Below are positions 1 to 9,862 of a DNA stretch of 64,000 bases, piece by piece. The translations under genes were made by a program, and so were the position numbers. The stretch comes from Lota lota. Taxonomy: Eukaryota; Chordata; Actinopteri; Gadiformes; Lotidae. The DNA lies in contig JACYXH010000020.1 in NCBI GenBank assembly GCA_026745465.1, positions 164,501-228,500 on the forward strand, given 5' to 3'. The notes beneath the pieces are model-generated. The model did not search any database. It saw only the letters and a program-made list of their open reading frames with translations, and had not been told where the DNA came from. Numbering within the stretch: position 1 is the first letter of the stretch; every line of letters begins with the position of its first letter.

Positions 1-241
1 GTTGCTTAGTCCCTGCCTGCCTGCTTGCTTTCCTCGTTGCTGAACTTCGCCTGTCTGATCACCCGCCTGCCTACGTCCCTCGGCCTGCTTGCCATCCGCC
101 TGTCTCCACGTGAACGACCTCTGCCTGCTCGACCACCCGCCTGCCTAGCCCTTGCCTGTACCCGCAAAATAAATCCTTTTGAACCCGTTCCCTTCCTCGT
201 CTTGGTGTCTTGCATTTGGGTCCTAGTTCAAAACCTTAATA
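1..241 (+). repeat. 3' part of LTR copy 1
   Basis: Nearly identical to the last 241 bp of the LTR at 1725-2302. It contains an AATAAA poly(A) signal at 168-173. The expected terminal CA reads TA here. A 75-aa open frame covers this stretch in all three LTRs, but it is simply LTR sequence. Confidence 0.85.
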
Positions 242-257
242 GAATGAACTAGCCAAG

Positions 258-395
258 ATGGACCCAGCAGACATGGATTCCTTACGCCAGGTTTATTCCC
301 GCCTGGGAATATCTGTTGTCTCGTCTGCCTCTAACGACCAGCTTCTGCGGGAGACGTCGTCTCTCATCCAGAAGCTTGGGGCGGCTTGCAACTAG
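258..395 (+). CDS. Short gag N-terminal remnant, 45 aa
   Basis: The frame opens with [17 protein letters not shown] 16 bp after the LTR end, where gag starts in Ty3/gypsy elements, and stops at TAG after 45 codons. The second copy (2319-2456) has the same frame, but its first codon is CTG; the next in-frame ATG is at 2334. Full gag proteins are several hundred residues, so this is the 5' end of gag left by an internal deletion. The gag assignment rests on position in the element, not on a recognised motif. Confidence 0.5.
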   Translation: MDPADMDSLRQVYSRLGISVVSSASNDQLLRETSSLIQKLGAACN

Positions 396-574
396 CGCAG
401 ACTCCGCTCGTCCTCGGCTTCTCTCTCTCTCTTCCCCGCTTCTCCACCGCCTTCACCACCTCTGTCCTTTTTCTTCCCGGCACCAGCCCCCCTCTGCAGC
501 AGCAGCCCCGGGGTCACCAGCCCCACTGAAGCCGCAGCCTCGCGGCCACCAGCCCTCTCTGCAGCAGCAGCCTC

Positions 575-1804
575 GTGGCCGCCAGCCCGCTGCAAACTTG
601 GTCTCCTGGCCCCAAACCCCAGCAGGAATGTTCTCCTGTCCCCAAGCCACAGCCCCAGCAGCTGTGGACTCTGGACTCCAAGCCCCAGCCCCCGCAGCCG
701 TTCCCTCCTGTTTCCAAGCCCCAGCCCCCGCAGCCGTTGCCTCCTGTTTCCAAGCCCCAGCCCCCTCAGCCGTTCCCTCCTGTTTCCAAGCCTCTGCCCC
801 CGCAGCCATTGCCTCCTGAGCTCAAGCCCCAGCAGCCGTGGTCTCCGGGTCCCAAGTCTCAGCCCCCACAGCCGTGGTCTCCGGGCTCCAAGCCCCAACC
901 CCCACAGCCGTGGACTCCGGGATCCAAGGCCCAGCCCCAGCAGCTGTGGCCTCCTGGTTCCAAGCCCCAGCAGCTGTGGCCTCCTGGCTCCAAGCCCCAG
1001 CAGCTGTGGCCTCTGGGCTCCAAGCCCCAGCAGCTGTGGCCTCTGGGCTCCAAGCCCCAGCAGCTGTGGCCTCCTGGTTCCAAGCCCCAGCAGCTGTGGC
1101 CTCTGGGCTCCAAGCCCCAGCAGCTGTGGCCTCCTGGTCCCAACCCCCAGCGGCCTCCCGGCCCTCAGCCCCAGCTGCTGCTGCCTCCTGGTCCCAAGCC
1201 CCAGCGGCCCCCTGGCCCTGAGCCCCAGCCCCAGCAGCAGTTCCCTTCTGGCCCTGAGCCCCAGCCCCAGCAGCAGTTGCCTCCTGGCCCTGAGCCCCAG
1301 TCCCAGCAGCAGTTGCCTCTTAGTCCCAAGCCCCAGTGTCCTCCTGGTCCTGAGCCCCAGCAGCAGTTGCCTCCTGGCCCTGAGCCCCAACGGCCTCCTG
1401 GCCGCAAGCGCCGGCTACCGGCCCCACAGTTCTCCGCCAGGAAAAGGCCCCGGTCCCCTAGTCCGCTGTCTCCTCCCTCCCCGGCGCCGGCTCCTCCCCG
1501 GTTGATCGACAGCATTCCGGCGTACTCGGTCATTCACCTCCTTGATGTGCGTCGTCGTGGTCGACGACGCCAGTTTCCAGTAGACTGGGAGGGCTACGGA
1601 CCTGAAGAGCGGTCCTGGATGCCTCAGAGTCGCATCCTGGACACCTCTCTAACCCGCGATTTCCACCGCCAGCACCCTCCCTCGTTGTGCGTCCGCCTGG
1701 AGGCGTCCGTTGAGGAGGGGGTACTGTCACACCCTCTCCCGTGTTCTGTCCAATTCCGCCATCTAGTGGCACCCAGCCTCCATTACCCCACGTGCTCCCT
1801 CTGA
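575..1804 (+). pseudogene. Proline/glutamine-rich ORF ending in an integrase-type chromodomain (internal region 1)
   Basis: A 409-codon open frame. Residues about 1-290 are low-complexity Pro/Gln/Ser/Leu built on a 10-residue repeat ([10 protein letters not shown] and variants). A basic stretch ([11 protein letters not shown]) follows. Then comes a chromodomain at about residues 310-360 with the motif [15 protein letters not shown], which is typical of the C-terminal end of chromovirus integrases. The frame runs past the LTR start at 1725 and stops at 1804. The integrase catalytic core is absent, so the repeat appears to replace most of pol. Whether this frame is translated is unknown. The chromodomain call is strong and a protein product is doubtful. 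Confidence 0.6.
934..1144 (+). repeat. 30-bp coding minisatellite, about 7 units
   Basis: Unit CCCCAGCAGCTGTGGCCTC plus 11 more bases. Units differ at a few positions (CCTGGTTCC versus CTGGGCTCC). It lies within a longer Pro/Gln-rich tract of looser repeats (about 650-1390). The unit has no stop in any frame, so all six frames are open across it. Confidence 0.9.
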
Positions 1805-2302
1805 TTATCCACACCTGCAGTCAATTTCCAATCACCCCCACAGTACTTAAGCACTGGCTCCCCACAGAGCCAGTGCTAGTTTGTTGTTTAACCTCTCGTC
1901 GGTAACTTCGTCCCCGCCTCTTAGACCGTTTTACTCCTGTTTCGGGTTCCACTCCCGTTCCTGTTCCCATTACGGGTTCCGTTCCTGTTCTTGCTCCCGT
2001 TCCTTTTGCCTGCCTGCCTGCCTCCCCGTTGCCGAGCCCTTGCTTTCCTGACCACCCGCCTGTTGCTTAGTCCCTGCCTGCCTGCTTGCTTTCCTCGTTG
2101 CTGAACTTCGCCTGTCTGATCACCCGCCTGCCTACGTCCCTCGGCCTGCTTGCCATCCGCCTGTCTCCACGTGAACGACCTCTGCCTGCTCGACTACCCG
2201 CCTATCTAGGCCTTGCCTGTACCCGCAAAATAAATTCTTTTGAACCCGTTCCCTTCCTCGTCTTGGTGTCTTGCATTTGGGTCCTAGTTCAAAACCTTAA
2301 CA
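1725..2302 (+). repeat. Complete LTR copy 2, 578 bp
   Basis: It begins TGTCAC and ends CTTAACA, the usual TG...CA. It contains a perfect 10-bp inverted repeat (1850-1859 and 1868-1877) and an AATAAA poly(A) signal about 70 bp from its 3' end. The upstream ORF overlaps its first 80 bp. Confidence 0.85.
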
Positions 2303-2318
2303 GAACGAACTAGCCAAG

Positions 2319-2456
2319 CTGGACCCAGCAGACATGGATTCCTTACGCCAGGTTTATTCCCGCCTGGGAATATCTGTTGTCTCGTCTGCCTCTAACGACC
2401 AGCTTCTGCGGGAGACGTCGTCTCTCATCCAGAAGCTTGGGGCGGCTTGCAACTAG
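2319..2456 (+). pseudogene. gag N-terminal remnant of internal region 2, first codon CTG
   Basis: Same 46-codon frame as 258-395, but the first codon has changed from ATG to CTG. The next in-frame ATG is at 2334. It ends at the same TAG. Confidence 0.5.
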
Positions 2457-4186
2457 CGCAGACTCCGCTCGTCCTCGGCTTCTCTCTCTCTCTTACCCGC
2501 TTCTCCACCGCCTTCACCACCTCTGTCCTTTTTCCTCCCGGCACCAGCCCCCCTCTGCAGCAGCAGCCCCGGGGTCACCAGCCCCACTGAAGCCGCAGCC
2601 TCGTGGCCACCAACTCCCGCTGCAGCGGCAGCCTCGTGGCCACCAACTCCCGCTGCAGCGGCAGTCTCGTGGCCACCAGCCCCCACTGAAGCCGCAGCCT
2701 CGCGGCCACCAGCCCTCTCTGCAGCAGCAGCCTCGTGGCCGTCAGCCCCGCTGCAAACTTGGTCTCCTGGCCCCAAACCCCAGCAGGAATGTTCTCCTGT
2801 CCCCAAGCCACAGCCCCAGCAGCTGTGGACTCCGGACTCCAAGCCCCAGCCCCCGCAGCCGTTGCCTCCTGTTTCCAAGCCCCCGCAGCCGTTGCCTCTG
2901 CCCCCGCAGCCGTTGCCTCCTGTTTCCAAGCCTCTGCCCCCGCATCCGTTGCCTCCTGAGCTCAAGCCCCAGCAGCCGTGGTCTCCGGGTCCCAAGTCTC
3001 AGCCCCCACAGCCGTGGTCTCCGGGCTCCAAGCCCCAACCCCCACAGCCGTGGACTCCGGGATCCAAGGCGCAACCCCAGCAGCTGTGGCCTCTGGGCTC
3101 CAAGCCCCAGCAGCTGTGGCCTCTGGGCTCCAAGCCCCAGCAGCTGTGGCCTCTGGGCTCCAAGCCCCAGCAGCTGTGGCCTCTGGGCTCCAAGCCCCAG
3201 CAGCTGTGGCCTCTGGGCTCCAAGCCCCAGCAGCTGTGGCCTCTGGGCTCCAAGCCCCAGCAGCTGTGGCCTCTGGGCTCCAAGCCCCAGCAGCTGTGGC
3301 CTCTGGGCTCCAAGCCCCAGCAGCTGTGGCCTCTGGGCTCCAAGCCCCAGCAGCTGTGGCCTCTGGGCTCCAAGCCCCAGCAGCTGTGGCCTCTGGGCTC
3401 CAAGCCCCAGCAGCTGTGGCCTCCGGGTTCCAAGCCCCAGCTGCTGCTGCCTCCTGGTCCCAAGCCCCAGCGGCCTCCCGGCCCAGAGCCCCAGCAGCAG
3501 TTGCCTCCTGGTCCCCAGCCCCAGCAGCTGTTCCCTTCTGGCCCTGAGCCCCAGCCCCAGCAGCAGTTCCCTTCTAGCCCTGAGCCCCAGCCCCAGCAGC
3601 AGTTGCCTCCTGGCCCTGAGCCCCACCGCCAGCAGCAGCTGCCTCCTGGTCCCAAGCCCCAGCTGCCTCCTGGCCCTGAGCGCCAGCAGCAGTTGCCTCT
3701 TAGTCCCAAGCCCCAGTGTCCTCCTGGTCCTGAGCCCCAGCAGCAGTTGCCTCTTAGTCCCAAGCCACAGTGTCCTCCTGGTCCTGAGCCCCAGCAGCAG
3801 TTGCCTCTTAGTCCCAAGCCCCAGTGTCCTCCTGGTCCTGAGCCCCAGCAGCAGTTGCCTCCCGGCCCTGAGCCCCAGCCTCAGCAGCAGTTGCCTCCTG
3901 GGCCCAAGCCTCAACGGCGTCCTGGCCGCAAGCGCCGGCTACCGGCCCCACAGTTCTCTGCCGGGAAAAGGCCCCGGTCCGCTGTCTCCTCCCTCCCCGG
4001 CGCCTGCTCCTCCCCGGTTGATCGACAGCATTCCGGCGTACTCGGTCATTCACCTCCTTGATGTGCGTCGTCGACGACGGCAGTTTCCAGTAGACTGGGA
4101 GGGCTACGGACCTGAAGAGCGGTCCTGGATGCCTCGGAGTCGCATCCTGGACACCTCTCTAACCCGCGATTTCCACCCACCCACCA
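2457..4186 (+). pseudogene. Internal region 2: expanded Pro/Gln repeat and frameshifted chromodomain
   Basis: Structure matches internal region 1. Between the repeat and the chromodomain, about 8 bp are missing near 3975 relative to copy 1. The [10 protein letters not shown] frame therefore runs out at 4061, while the chromodomain (about 4014-4177, same [12 protein letters not shown] motif) lies in the frame that reads the minisatellite as [10 protein letters not shown]. An additional deletion removes the end of the coding region and the first bases of the following LTR (junction about 4178-4190). Confidence 0.7.
3077..3436 (+). repeat. 30-bp coding minisatellite, 12 units
   Basis: Twelve almost perfect copies of the unit seen about seven times at 934-1144. 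The higher identity suggests recent expansion in this copy. Confidence 0.92.
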
Positions 4187-4717
4187 CCCAGCCTCCATTA
4201 CCCCACGTGCTCCCTCTGATTATCCACACCTGCAGTCAATTTCCAATCACCCCCACAGTACTTAAGCACTGGCTCCCCACAGAGCCAGTGCTAGTTTGTT
4301 GTTTAACCTCTTGTCGGTAACTTCGTCCCCGCCTCTTAGACCCTTTTACTCCTGTTTCGGGTTCCGCTCCCGTTCCTGTTCCCATTACGGGTTCCGTTCC
4401 TGTTCTTGCTCCCGTTCCTGTTGCCTGCCTGCCTGCCTCCCCGTTGCCGACCCCTTGCTTTCCTGACCACCCGCCTGTTGCTTAGTCCCTGCCTGCCTGC
4501 TTGCTTTCCTCGTTGCTGAACTTCGCCTGTCTGATCACCCGCCTGCCTACGTCCCTCGGCCTGCTTGCCATCCGCCTGTCTCCACGTGAACGACCTCTGC
4601 CTGCTCGACCACCCGCCTGCCTAGGCCTTGCCTGTACCCGCAAAATAAATCCTTTTGAACCCGTTCCCTTCCTCGTCTTGGTGTCTTGCATTTGGGTCGT
4701 AGTTCAAAACCTTAACA
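4187..4717 (+). repeat. LTR copy 3, 5'-truncated
   Basis: It matches LTR2 from its CCCAGCCTCC onward and ends CTTAACA at 4717. It carries the same 10-bp hairpin (4265-4274 and 4283-4292) and the AATAAA signal. The next base starts host sequence. Confidence 0.85.
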
Positions 4718-4734
4718 TTTGGACAAAGACTCAC

Positions 4735-4737
4735 CAC
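4735..4737 (-). pseudogene. plaat-like copy 0, exon 1 remnant with lost start codon
   Basis: In copies A and B the coding part of exon 1 is a lone ATG directly followed by the donor GTGAGTC. The same site here reads GTG followed by GTGAGTC, so the initiator is mutated. The LTR array starts 17 bp into the intron. Exons 2-4 of this copy would lie left of the window, if they exist. Confidence 0.6.
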
Positions 4738-6010
4738 GGTTGACAACGTATTGCTTATCTTCCTTTCAGAAATTTAATGAACAGAAATCACAAAGGGTTG
4801 CACTTTAAAATGAGGTTATCATAATAAATACTCACATTAATACTGTAAATAGCAAATCACGTTTTAGGCTACTCATATTGTATCGCTAGGACTAGGACAA
4901 CACATCCAACGTGTTGTAATTAAGCCAACAGATAACAGTTGAACATTAATGTCTTATTTCTGCTTAAGAACATCACAAAAAGCAGCCTATGACTGAACTG
5001 AAATTGGAGGCATAAAACATTTTTGTTAACAGTTTATCTTACCTCTAGGCTTGTCGGTGTAAGTACCAGCTCTGCCTGTTTCTGAAGAGGAGTTCAATAT
5101 GTCTGAAAACATCAGATGACGCTTTTGGTTTCAGTTCAGGGTTGTAATAAAAGGAAATGCATTTCCTTTGCAAGGTAACACCCTTATTTTCCGACCACCA
5201 AGTCCTACAAGTGTGCCTTCACTCTTTTACTGATTTAATATTATTCACACAACACCCATGTCCCACAATCATTTATTTTAATGAATATGTTTCAGCACAT
5301 CTTTGAAAAACGATTTAGGAGTTATTGTACGTTTGACACGAATAACGTGATCAAAAGTCAATTTCCTATTTACAATAACAAAATAAATTTACAACCACAA
5401 CATTTTGATTAAATATAAAATGGTTATTCTATTCTTCTTTAAACTATACACCCAACACATCAATATCATGAGATCCCATCAGCTTGACATGTTTTTAAAA
5501 TGTGTTTGTCTTAGTGTACCTAGGAAAGTGCAACACAATAACATGTATTATTATTAATATAAATAATCTCTTCTTCTGCTTATGGTTGGCCAGATATAGT
5601 AACTTACAGTAACACCTGCCCATAACACAGAAAAATCACCTTTGGAACTCCTGTCTGTTAATCTATCACACACACAAAATGCATACATAAATACAAGATG
5701 GCTACTAGATACATGTATTTCCTAAAGAAGAAGAGTCACAATTCTCACATAAATAAATCTTTATTGATATAAACAAGGTTTGGTTTAAGCGTAAGAAAGA
5801 GCAAACTGATGTCAAATTGCACCACAAGTCTTACATTTGAATGACTATAGAAGATAATTATATTAAACATGTGCTTTTAGTATGAAAGAATCGTGCGTTC
5901 ATTGTTGTGTCACGACTCAGTGAGGGATTGCATCACTTCCTGTAGGGCTAGAGACACCAAATTGATCATCTTACATTCTTGAGTCCCTTTTTCACATGAA
6001 AGAGAACCCA
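4738..6010. other. Duplicated 5' flank of the plaat-like genes, no gene seen
   Basis: This AT-rich stretch aligns by eye with 13,118-14,410 and 21,102-21,995, with small indels. In each case it lies immediately upstream of a plaat-like exon 1 on the minus strand, so it should hold their promoters and 5' UTR. No convincing ORF is present. Bases 5920-6000 match about 16,670-16,760. Confidence 0.6.
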
Positions 6011-6410
6011 TGTCACGCCACCCTCTTCCTCCACCTAGTGGCACCGGCTGCCATTTCATCACGTGCACTCTGGTCTACACTCCTGTTCCCAATCAACAAT
6101 CATCGTACCCTGTTTCCCCCTCGTTCCCCGAGCAGCCGGCGCCAGTTCGTTGTATCACTCTTAGAGTTAGTACCTCGTTCCCGCATTTCAGATTTGTGCT
6201 CCCTTGTCCTCGCGTTTTCCTTAACCTGCCTTTCCTTGTGTCCAGCTCTCCTCGGATCTCTGCTCGTCAACCTGCGTGCCTGCCTGCTGCCGAACCTCCG
6301 CCTGCCCGACTACGTGTTGCCTTGCCCTTGTCTGTGTCTCCTAAGTAAACCCCTTACCATCTCCGCGTTGCTGTGTCCTGCGTTTGGGTTTCTAGTTCCG
6401 TACCATAACA
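6011..6410 (+). mobile_element. Solo LTR (Ty3/gypsy-like), 400 bp
   Basis: It begins TGTCACGCC and ends CCATAACA, and it has the C-rich character of the LTR at 1725-2302 without being the same family. Flanks AACCCA and GCAAGA do not form a target-site duplication. It abuts a hAT transposase fragment, so one side may have been deleted. Confidence 0.6.
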
Positions 6411-7323
6411 GCAAGACGTCACCTTCATCTTCACACAGGATTGTGAGCTGTCGTCTGTGAGGCGTGAGTTTGTTTTTAATGAAGTTCATGTTGGAGAAGA
6501 CCTGCTCACATACGCGTGTGGGTCCGAAGATCGACAGGACTCCAAATGCATACTTTTTCATGTGCATGAAAAAAATATCGTTTCCTTGCATTGCGGTGAG
6601 TTCAAACTGCCAAAAACTCCGAATTGATCACATTGTGAGCTCGTTTGAACTTTCTCAAAGAGGGGAAGTGAGACAGTGTACCTCTCTGCCAAACACTGTC
6701 CACTTGCGCTCAGATGCCAAAACCCCCTCCAGCATCTGCAGGGCTGTGCCTCCTTCCCCCTGAAGAGTTGTATTCAGCGTGTTCAGGTGCGCTGTCATAT
6801 CTACCATGAATTGTAGCTTTTCCAGCCACTCTGGCTGTTCCAGCTCAAGAAAGGTGAGCCCTTTGCTGCCCAGGAAGGTGTTCACCTCTTCCAGACACGC
6901 GGCAAAGCGTTTCAGCACCTCCCCTCTGGACAGCACCGGACATTGTTGGGCAGCAGGAGATCAGAATGCGTTCTTTCCACCTCGTTCAGTAACAAACGGA
7001 ACTGACGGGGATTTTAAACCTTTTGCCATTATTTTATTGACAATCTGAATGACAACATTCATTACGTCTGTGCATTCCGGAGGAAATGTTTGCGCGCACA
7101 ATGCCTCTTGGTGCAGGATGCAGTGAAATGTCAGCAGCGTCCTACCCAGCGACTACTGCAGTAAAGCCACAAAGCCCTTATGCGCTCCTGTCATTCCCGG
7201 TGCCCCGTCAGCAGCCACTGACACCAGGTGGGTGGTGCTTATTTCGTTGGCTCTTAAACAATCCAAGACAGCCTCACAGATGTCCTCCGCCCCGTGTTTG
7301 GCCTTCTAGTGGTATCAACTCAG

Positions 7324-7727
7324 CGTCACATCCCGCCCCCTTCATTGAAGACTGCACTCTGTCCTTGTGTTTCCTGGTTCTGATTGTCTCCCACTCACCT
7401 TGATTGTTTTTACCTGTCCCTCATAACAGTCCCCTCCTAGTGTATTTAGTCTGTGTGTTTCCCTTCCTCTGTGCCAGTTCGTCTTTGTTCCTCAGTGTCA
7501 AACGTCCCAGCATTACTCCAAGTAATTCCTACGATTCCTGCCTGTTTTTCCCCCTACTCCGCCTTTTGCCTTCTCCCTACCGGATTGTTTGTCTGATCTC
7601 CAACTGACTACCCGTGTACCGACCCTTGCTTTTTTTGGTAAAGACCATTCTTACTATCCAGACTGTTACCTCCGAGTCGTGCTTTTGAGTCCTTCTCCCC
7701 CCCCCCGTGCTTCACCTAGTTCTTACA
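7324..7727 (+). mobile_element. Solo LTR, 404 bp, with 5-bp target-site duplication CTCAG
   Basis: Left flank CTCAG (7319-7323) and right flank CTCAG (7728-7732) bracket a sequence starting CGTCACATCC (expected TG mutated to CG) and ending TTCTTACA. The same LTR with the same duplication occurs at 17,843-18,253, so the insertion predates the segmental duplication. Confidence 0.85.
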
Positions 7728-7863
7728 CTCAGTCATTTGTTCACATATCGGCAGAACAGCGCTATTTATTCCAGATCGCTTTTGTCTTTGGACTCATCGC
7801 AGGTCGTTGAGTCCGCCACAGCTGAGTTGATGTCTGGTGATGTTTTCTGACTTCTTTATGGTT

Positions 7864-7978
<115 letters not shown>

Positions 7979-8568
7979 GTGAAATATTAATGAATGATTA
8001 TTTTATATATTCTCCATCCGTGAACGGCTTCCCGTGCCTGACTATTTCCTGAGCAACCACAAAACGAATATGTGGAGTTCAATTTGCAGACTTCATCCAC
8101 TTCTTGGATTGTCCGGATAGTTTCCAGCAAACGGTTGTGTGTTTATTCTGAAAATGTCTTGCAACATTTGAATTTTTGTTGATTGACAACTTCTCACCAC
8201 ATCTTAAGCACACCGGTAAACCAGTTTGGTCAGCAGTGAAGGGAAACGAATCTGCCCACGTAGCATTAAATGTTCACTTTTCTTCAGAAGCTTCTCTTTT
8301 CTTGGAAGTTCTCCATGGTTGGCCTACCGGGGGTCAAAGCTCAACAAAACAAAAAAAATCCCGGGCCGGCGGGTGTCGCACATTGGTTATTTGGACCTAT
8401 TTTGGACCTCTAAAAGAAAAAATCTAAAGTCTTGTAGCAGACTAGCTCAGATTTGATTGAACGGGGAGTTTTACTTACTTCTACCTGATATTTGTTTTGA
8501 ACAATCATGTTGCTGGAGGCAGGGATCTGTAAGCATGTAATTGGCTACCAGCGAGCACAAACTGTGTA

Positions 8569-8671
<103 letters not shown>

Positions 8672-8693
8672 CCAGTGTCATTCAGGTGGCCAG

Positions 8694-8888
8694 ATGCTGC
8701 AAGGCGCGCTGACCAAGGGGATCTTGGCCATCGGTGGTGTGGTGGTCCTGGCCTTGTTTGCCCCCATGGTGCTGGACAACTGGGGCTACAACACCGACTA
8801 CATCTCCACCAACGACCTCTGGAAGACTGTGCATGACTTGTTCTTGCGTTACTGTGACATACAGTACAAGTGTTTGCCTCCTGTCTAG
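8694..8888 (+). CDS. Unidentified small membrane protein ORF, 64 aa, copy 1
   Basis: The frame starts MLQGALTKGILAIGGVVVL. It has one hydrophobic segment (residues about 8-26), then NWGYN, a polar stretch with STNDLWKTVHDLF, two cysteines and a PPV end. Codon use is GC-rich and CTG/GTG-rich, like the real exons in the window and unlike the surrounding AT-rich DNA. A second copy at 19,143-19,337 differs by four codons, three of them synonymous. A possible splice acceptor (TGTGTGCAG at about 8671) means it could be the last exon of a larger gene. It runs opposite to the plaat-like genes. I do not recognise the family. Confidence 0.45.
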   Translation: MLQGALTKGILAIGGVVVLALFAPMVLDNWGYNTDYISTNDLWKTVHDLFLRYCDIQYKCLPPV

Positions 8889-9446
8889 ACTGCACGTCAC
8901 TGGTAGGTCTTGTAGCCGTTATAGAATATTAAATTGCTTTCACTTATTCAACGCCTAGAAATGTTTTTGGATACAATTGTCTAATTGATTGAAATATGTC
9001 TGGTTAGAGTTACCTTATATCGGCTTTACCTGAAATACCTACTTCCTTCAATGTAATTTTATTGGATTTTTCATAGGCTATTCTTATAATACATAAACAT
9101 GTTAGCAATTCTTCCCATGAATTACTGAACCATATATTAAATGGGCAAAAATTGTATAAACGAAAATGAGAGATGAGAGAGAGACAAAAAGAGCTCAAAT
9201 ACAAACTTCCAAAAAGCATAGACTAAAACATAGAAATATTCACATTGCATGATTGCCTGCAATGTGAGAAAAATTGAAAACAAAGCCCAAGTGCATGGTG
9301 CTCTTTAATTTGTATTTAACAAAGTACAAAAGTGTACAAAAGGTTTGTCATTAAACATTTGGTTTAAATTGTATGTCTATAATGTACTCTTATCTATAAT
9401 GTGGTTTGTCTGGAGAAAGAATCCCACGCGGTTGCTGTCATCCCCA

Positions 9447-9545
9447 CTAGTGTTGGCTTTTGAAAACAGCGAACATCACCACGACCACGCCACCCAGCAG
9501 AAGAACTGCGCATGACACACCAGCAGCTATACCTCCTACCTTAAC
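9447..9545 (-). CDS. Orphan plaat-like terminal exon (B type), 33 codons
   Basis: Minus strand: acceptor TTGCAG, then a frame beginning VKVGGIAAGVSCAVLLLGG that continues hydrophobic and ends FKSQH plus stop. It matches the membrane-anchor exon of gene B (19,886-19,978) in position, length and flanks. The next 300 bp upstream on the minus strand do not contain exon 3; homology breaks near 9640. It could be an alternative last exon for gene A or a dead duplicate. The exon is intact and in the phase that exon 3 would need. Confidence 0.55.
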   Translation of the reverse strand, partial: VKVGGIAAGVSCAVLLLGGVVVVMFAVFKSQH

Positions 9546-9723
9546 CTGCAAGGCAGAACACACACACACGCACGCACACGCACACATACACAGAAAACAC
9601 AGAAGTGACTATGTGACGATAAATATACCCAGTACATAGTTGGTGATTATTTTGATATGTTTACTTCTGGTAAACCAGACTGCTTCTTCTCAAAATACAG
9701 TGTAATTTGCTCCTGTAATAGAC

Positions 9724-9796
9724 GTGTCCATGTAGTGTAGTGGTACAGTGTCGGCCACATGGACATTGGGTTGCTGGTTTGAGTCTGACTTCACCC
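9724..9796 (+). repeat. tRNA-like SINE head, copy 1
   Basis: It contains TAGTGTAGTGGTACAGTG (A-box-like) and GGTTGCTGGTTTGAGTC (B-box-like) at tRNA-like spacing. A TGTCCATGT...ACATGGACA inverted repeat sits around the A box. The duplicate is at about 23,271-23,343. Confidence 0.5.
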
Positions 9797-9820
9797 AAAC
9801 ATATTGTGAGACGTGGCAAC

Positions 9821-9862
9821 GGGTGTAGTCATTACTCATTACTGTGAGTAACAACTACACCC
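9821..9862. repeat. Imperfect 18-bp inverted repeat
   Basis: Arms 9821-9838 and 9845-9862 around a 6-base loop, with two mismatches. The duplicate at 23,367-23,408 is perfect. Confidence 0.85.

Larger units (their letters stand above)
1..4717 (+). mobile_element. Tandem array of a non-autonomous Ty3/gypsy (chromovirus-like) LTR element
   Basis: Three copies of one LTR (1-241 partial, 1725-2302 complete, about 4187-4717 lacking its 5' end) separate two internal regions. Each internal region starts with a short gag-like ORF, continues into a proline/glutamine-rich minisatellite and ends in a chromodomain just before the next LTR. No protease, reverse transcriptase, RNase H or integrase core is visible, so the element cannot move unaided. 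The right edge joins sequence that in the paralogous copy at about 13,100 reads straight through the plaat intron 1 donor, so the array lies inside that intron. The LTR-internal-LTR-internal-LTR layout is what recombination between elements sharing LTRs produces. The left edge and any target-site duplication are outside the window. Confidence 0.85.

Noticed and set aside
392-1390. Long minus-strand and alternate-frame ORFs over the Pro/Gln repeats (also 2742-3914, 2999-3817)
   Set aside because: The 30-bp unit contains no stop in any frame, so all six frames stay open. They are mirror images of the minisatellite, not genes.
2377-2760. Possible CRISPR-like or phase-variable array in the left 5 kb
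   Set aside because: Direct repeats have no unique spacers and lie inside a eukaryotic LTR element.
6011-6460. Overlapping 112- and 154-codon plus-strand ORFs
   Set aside because: They lie wholly within a solo LTR with TG...CA ends; C-rich low complexity only.
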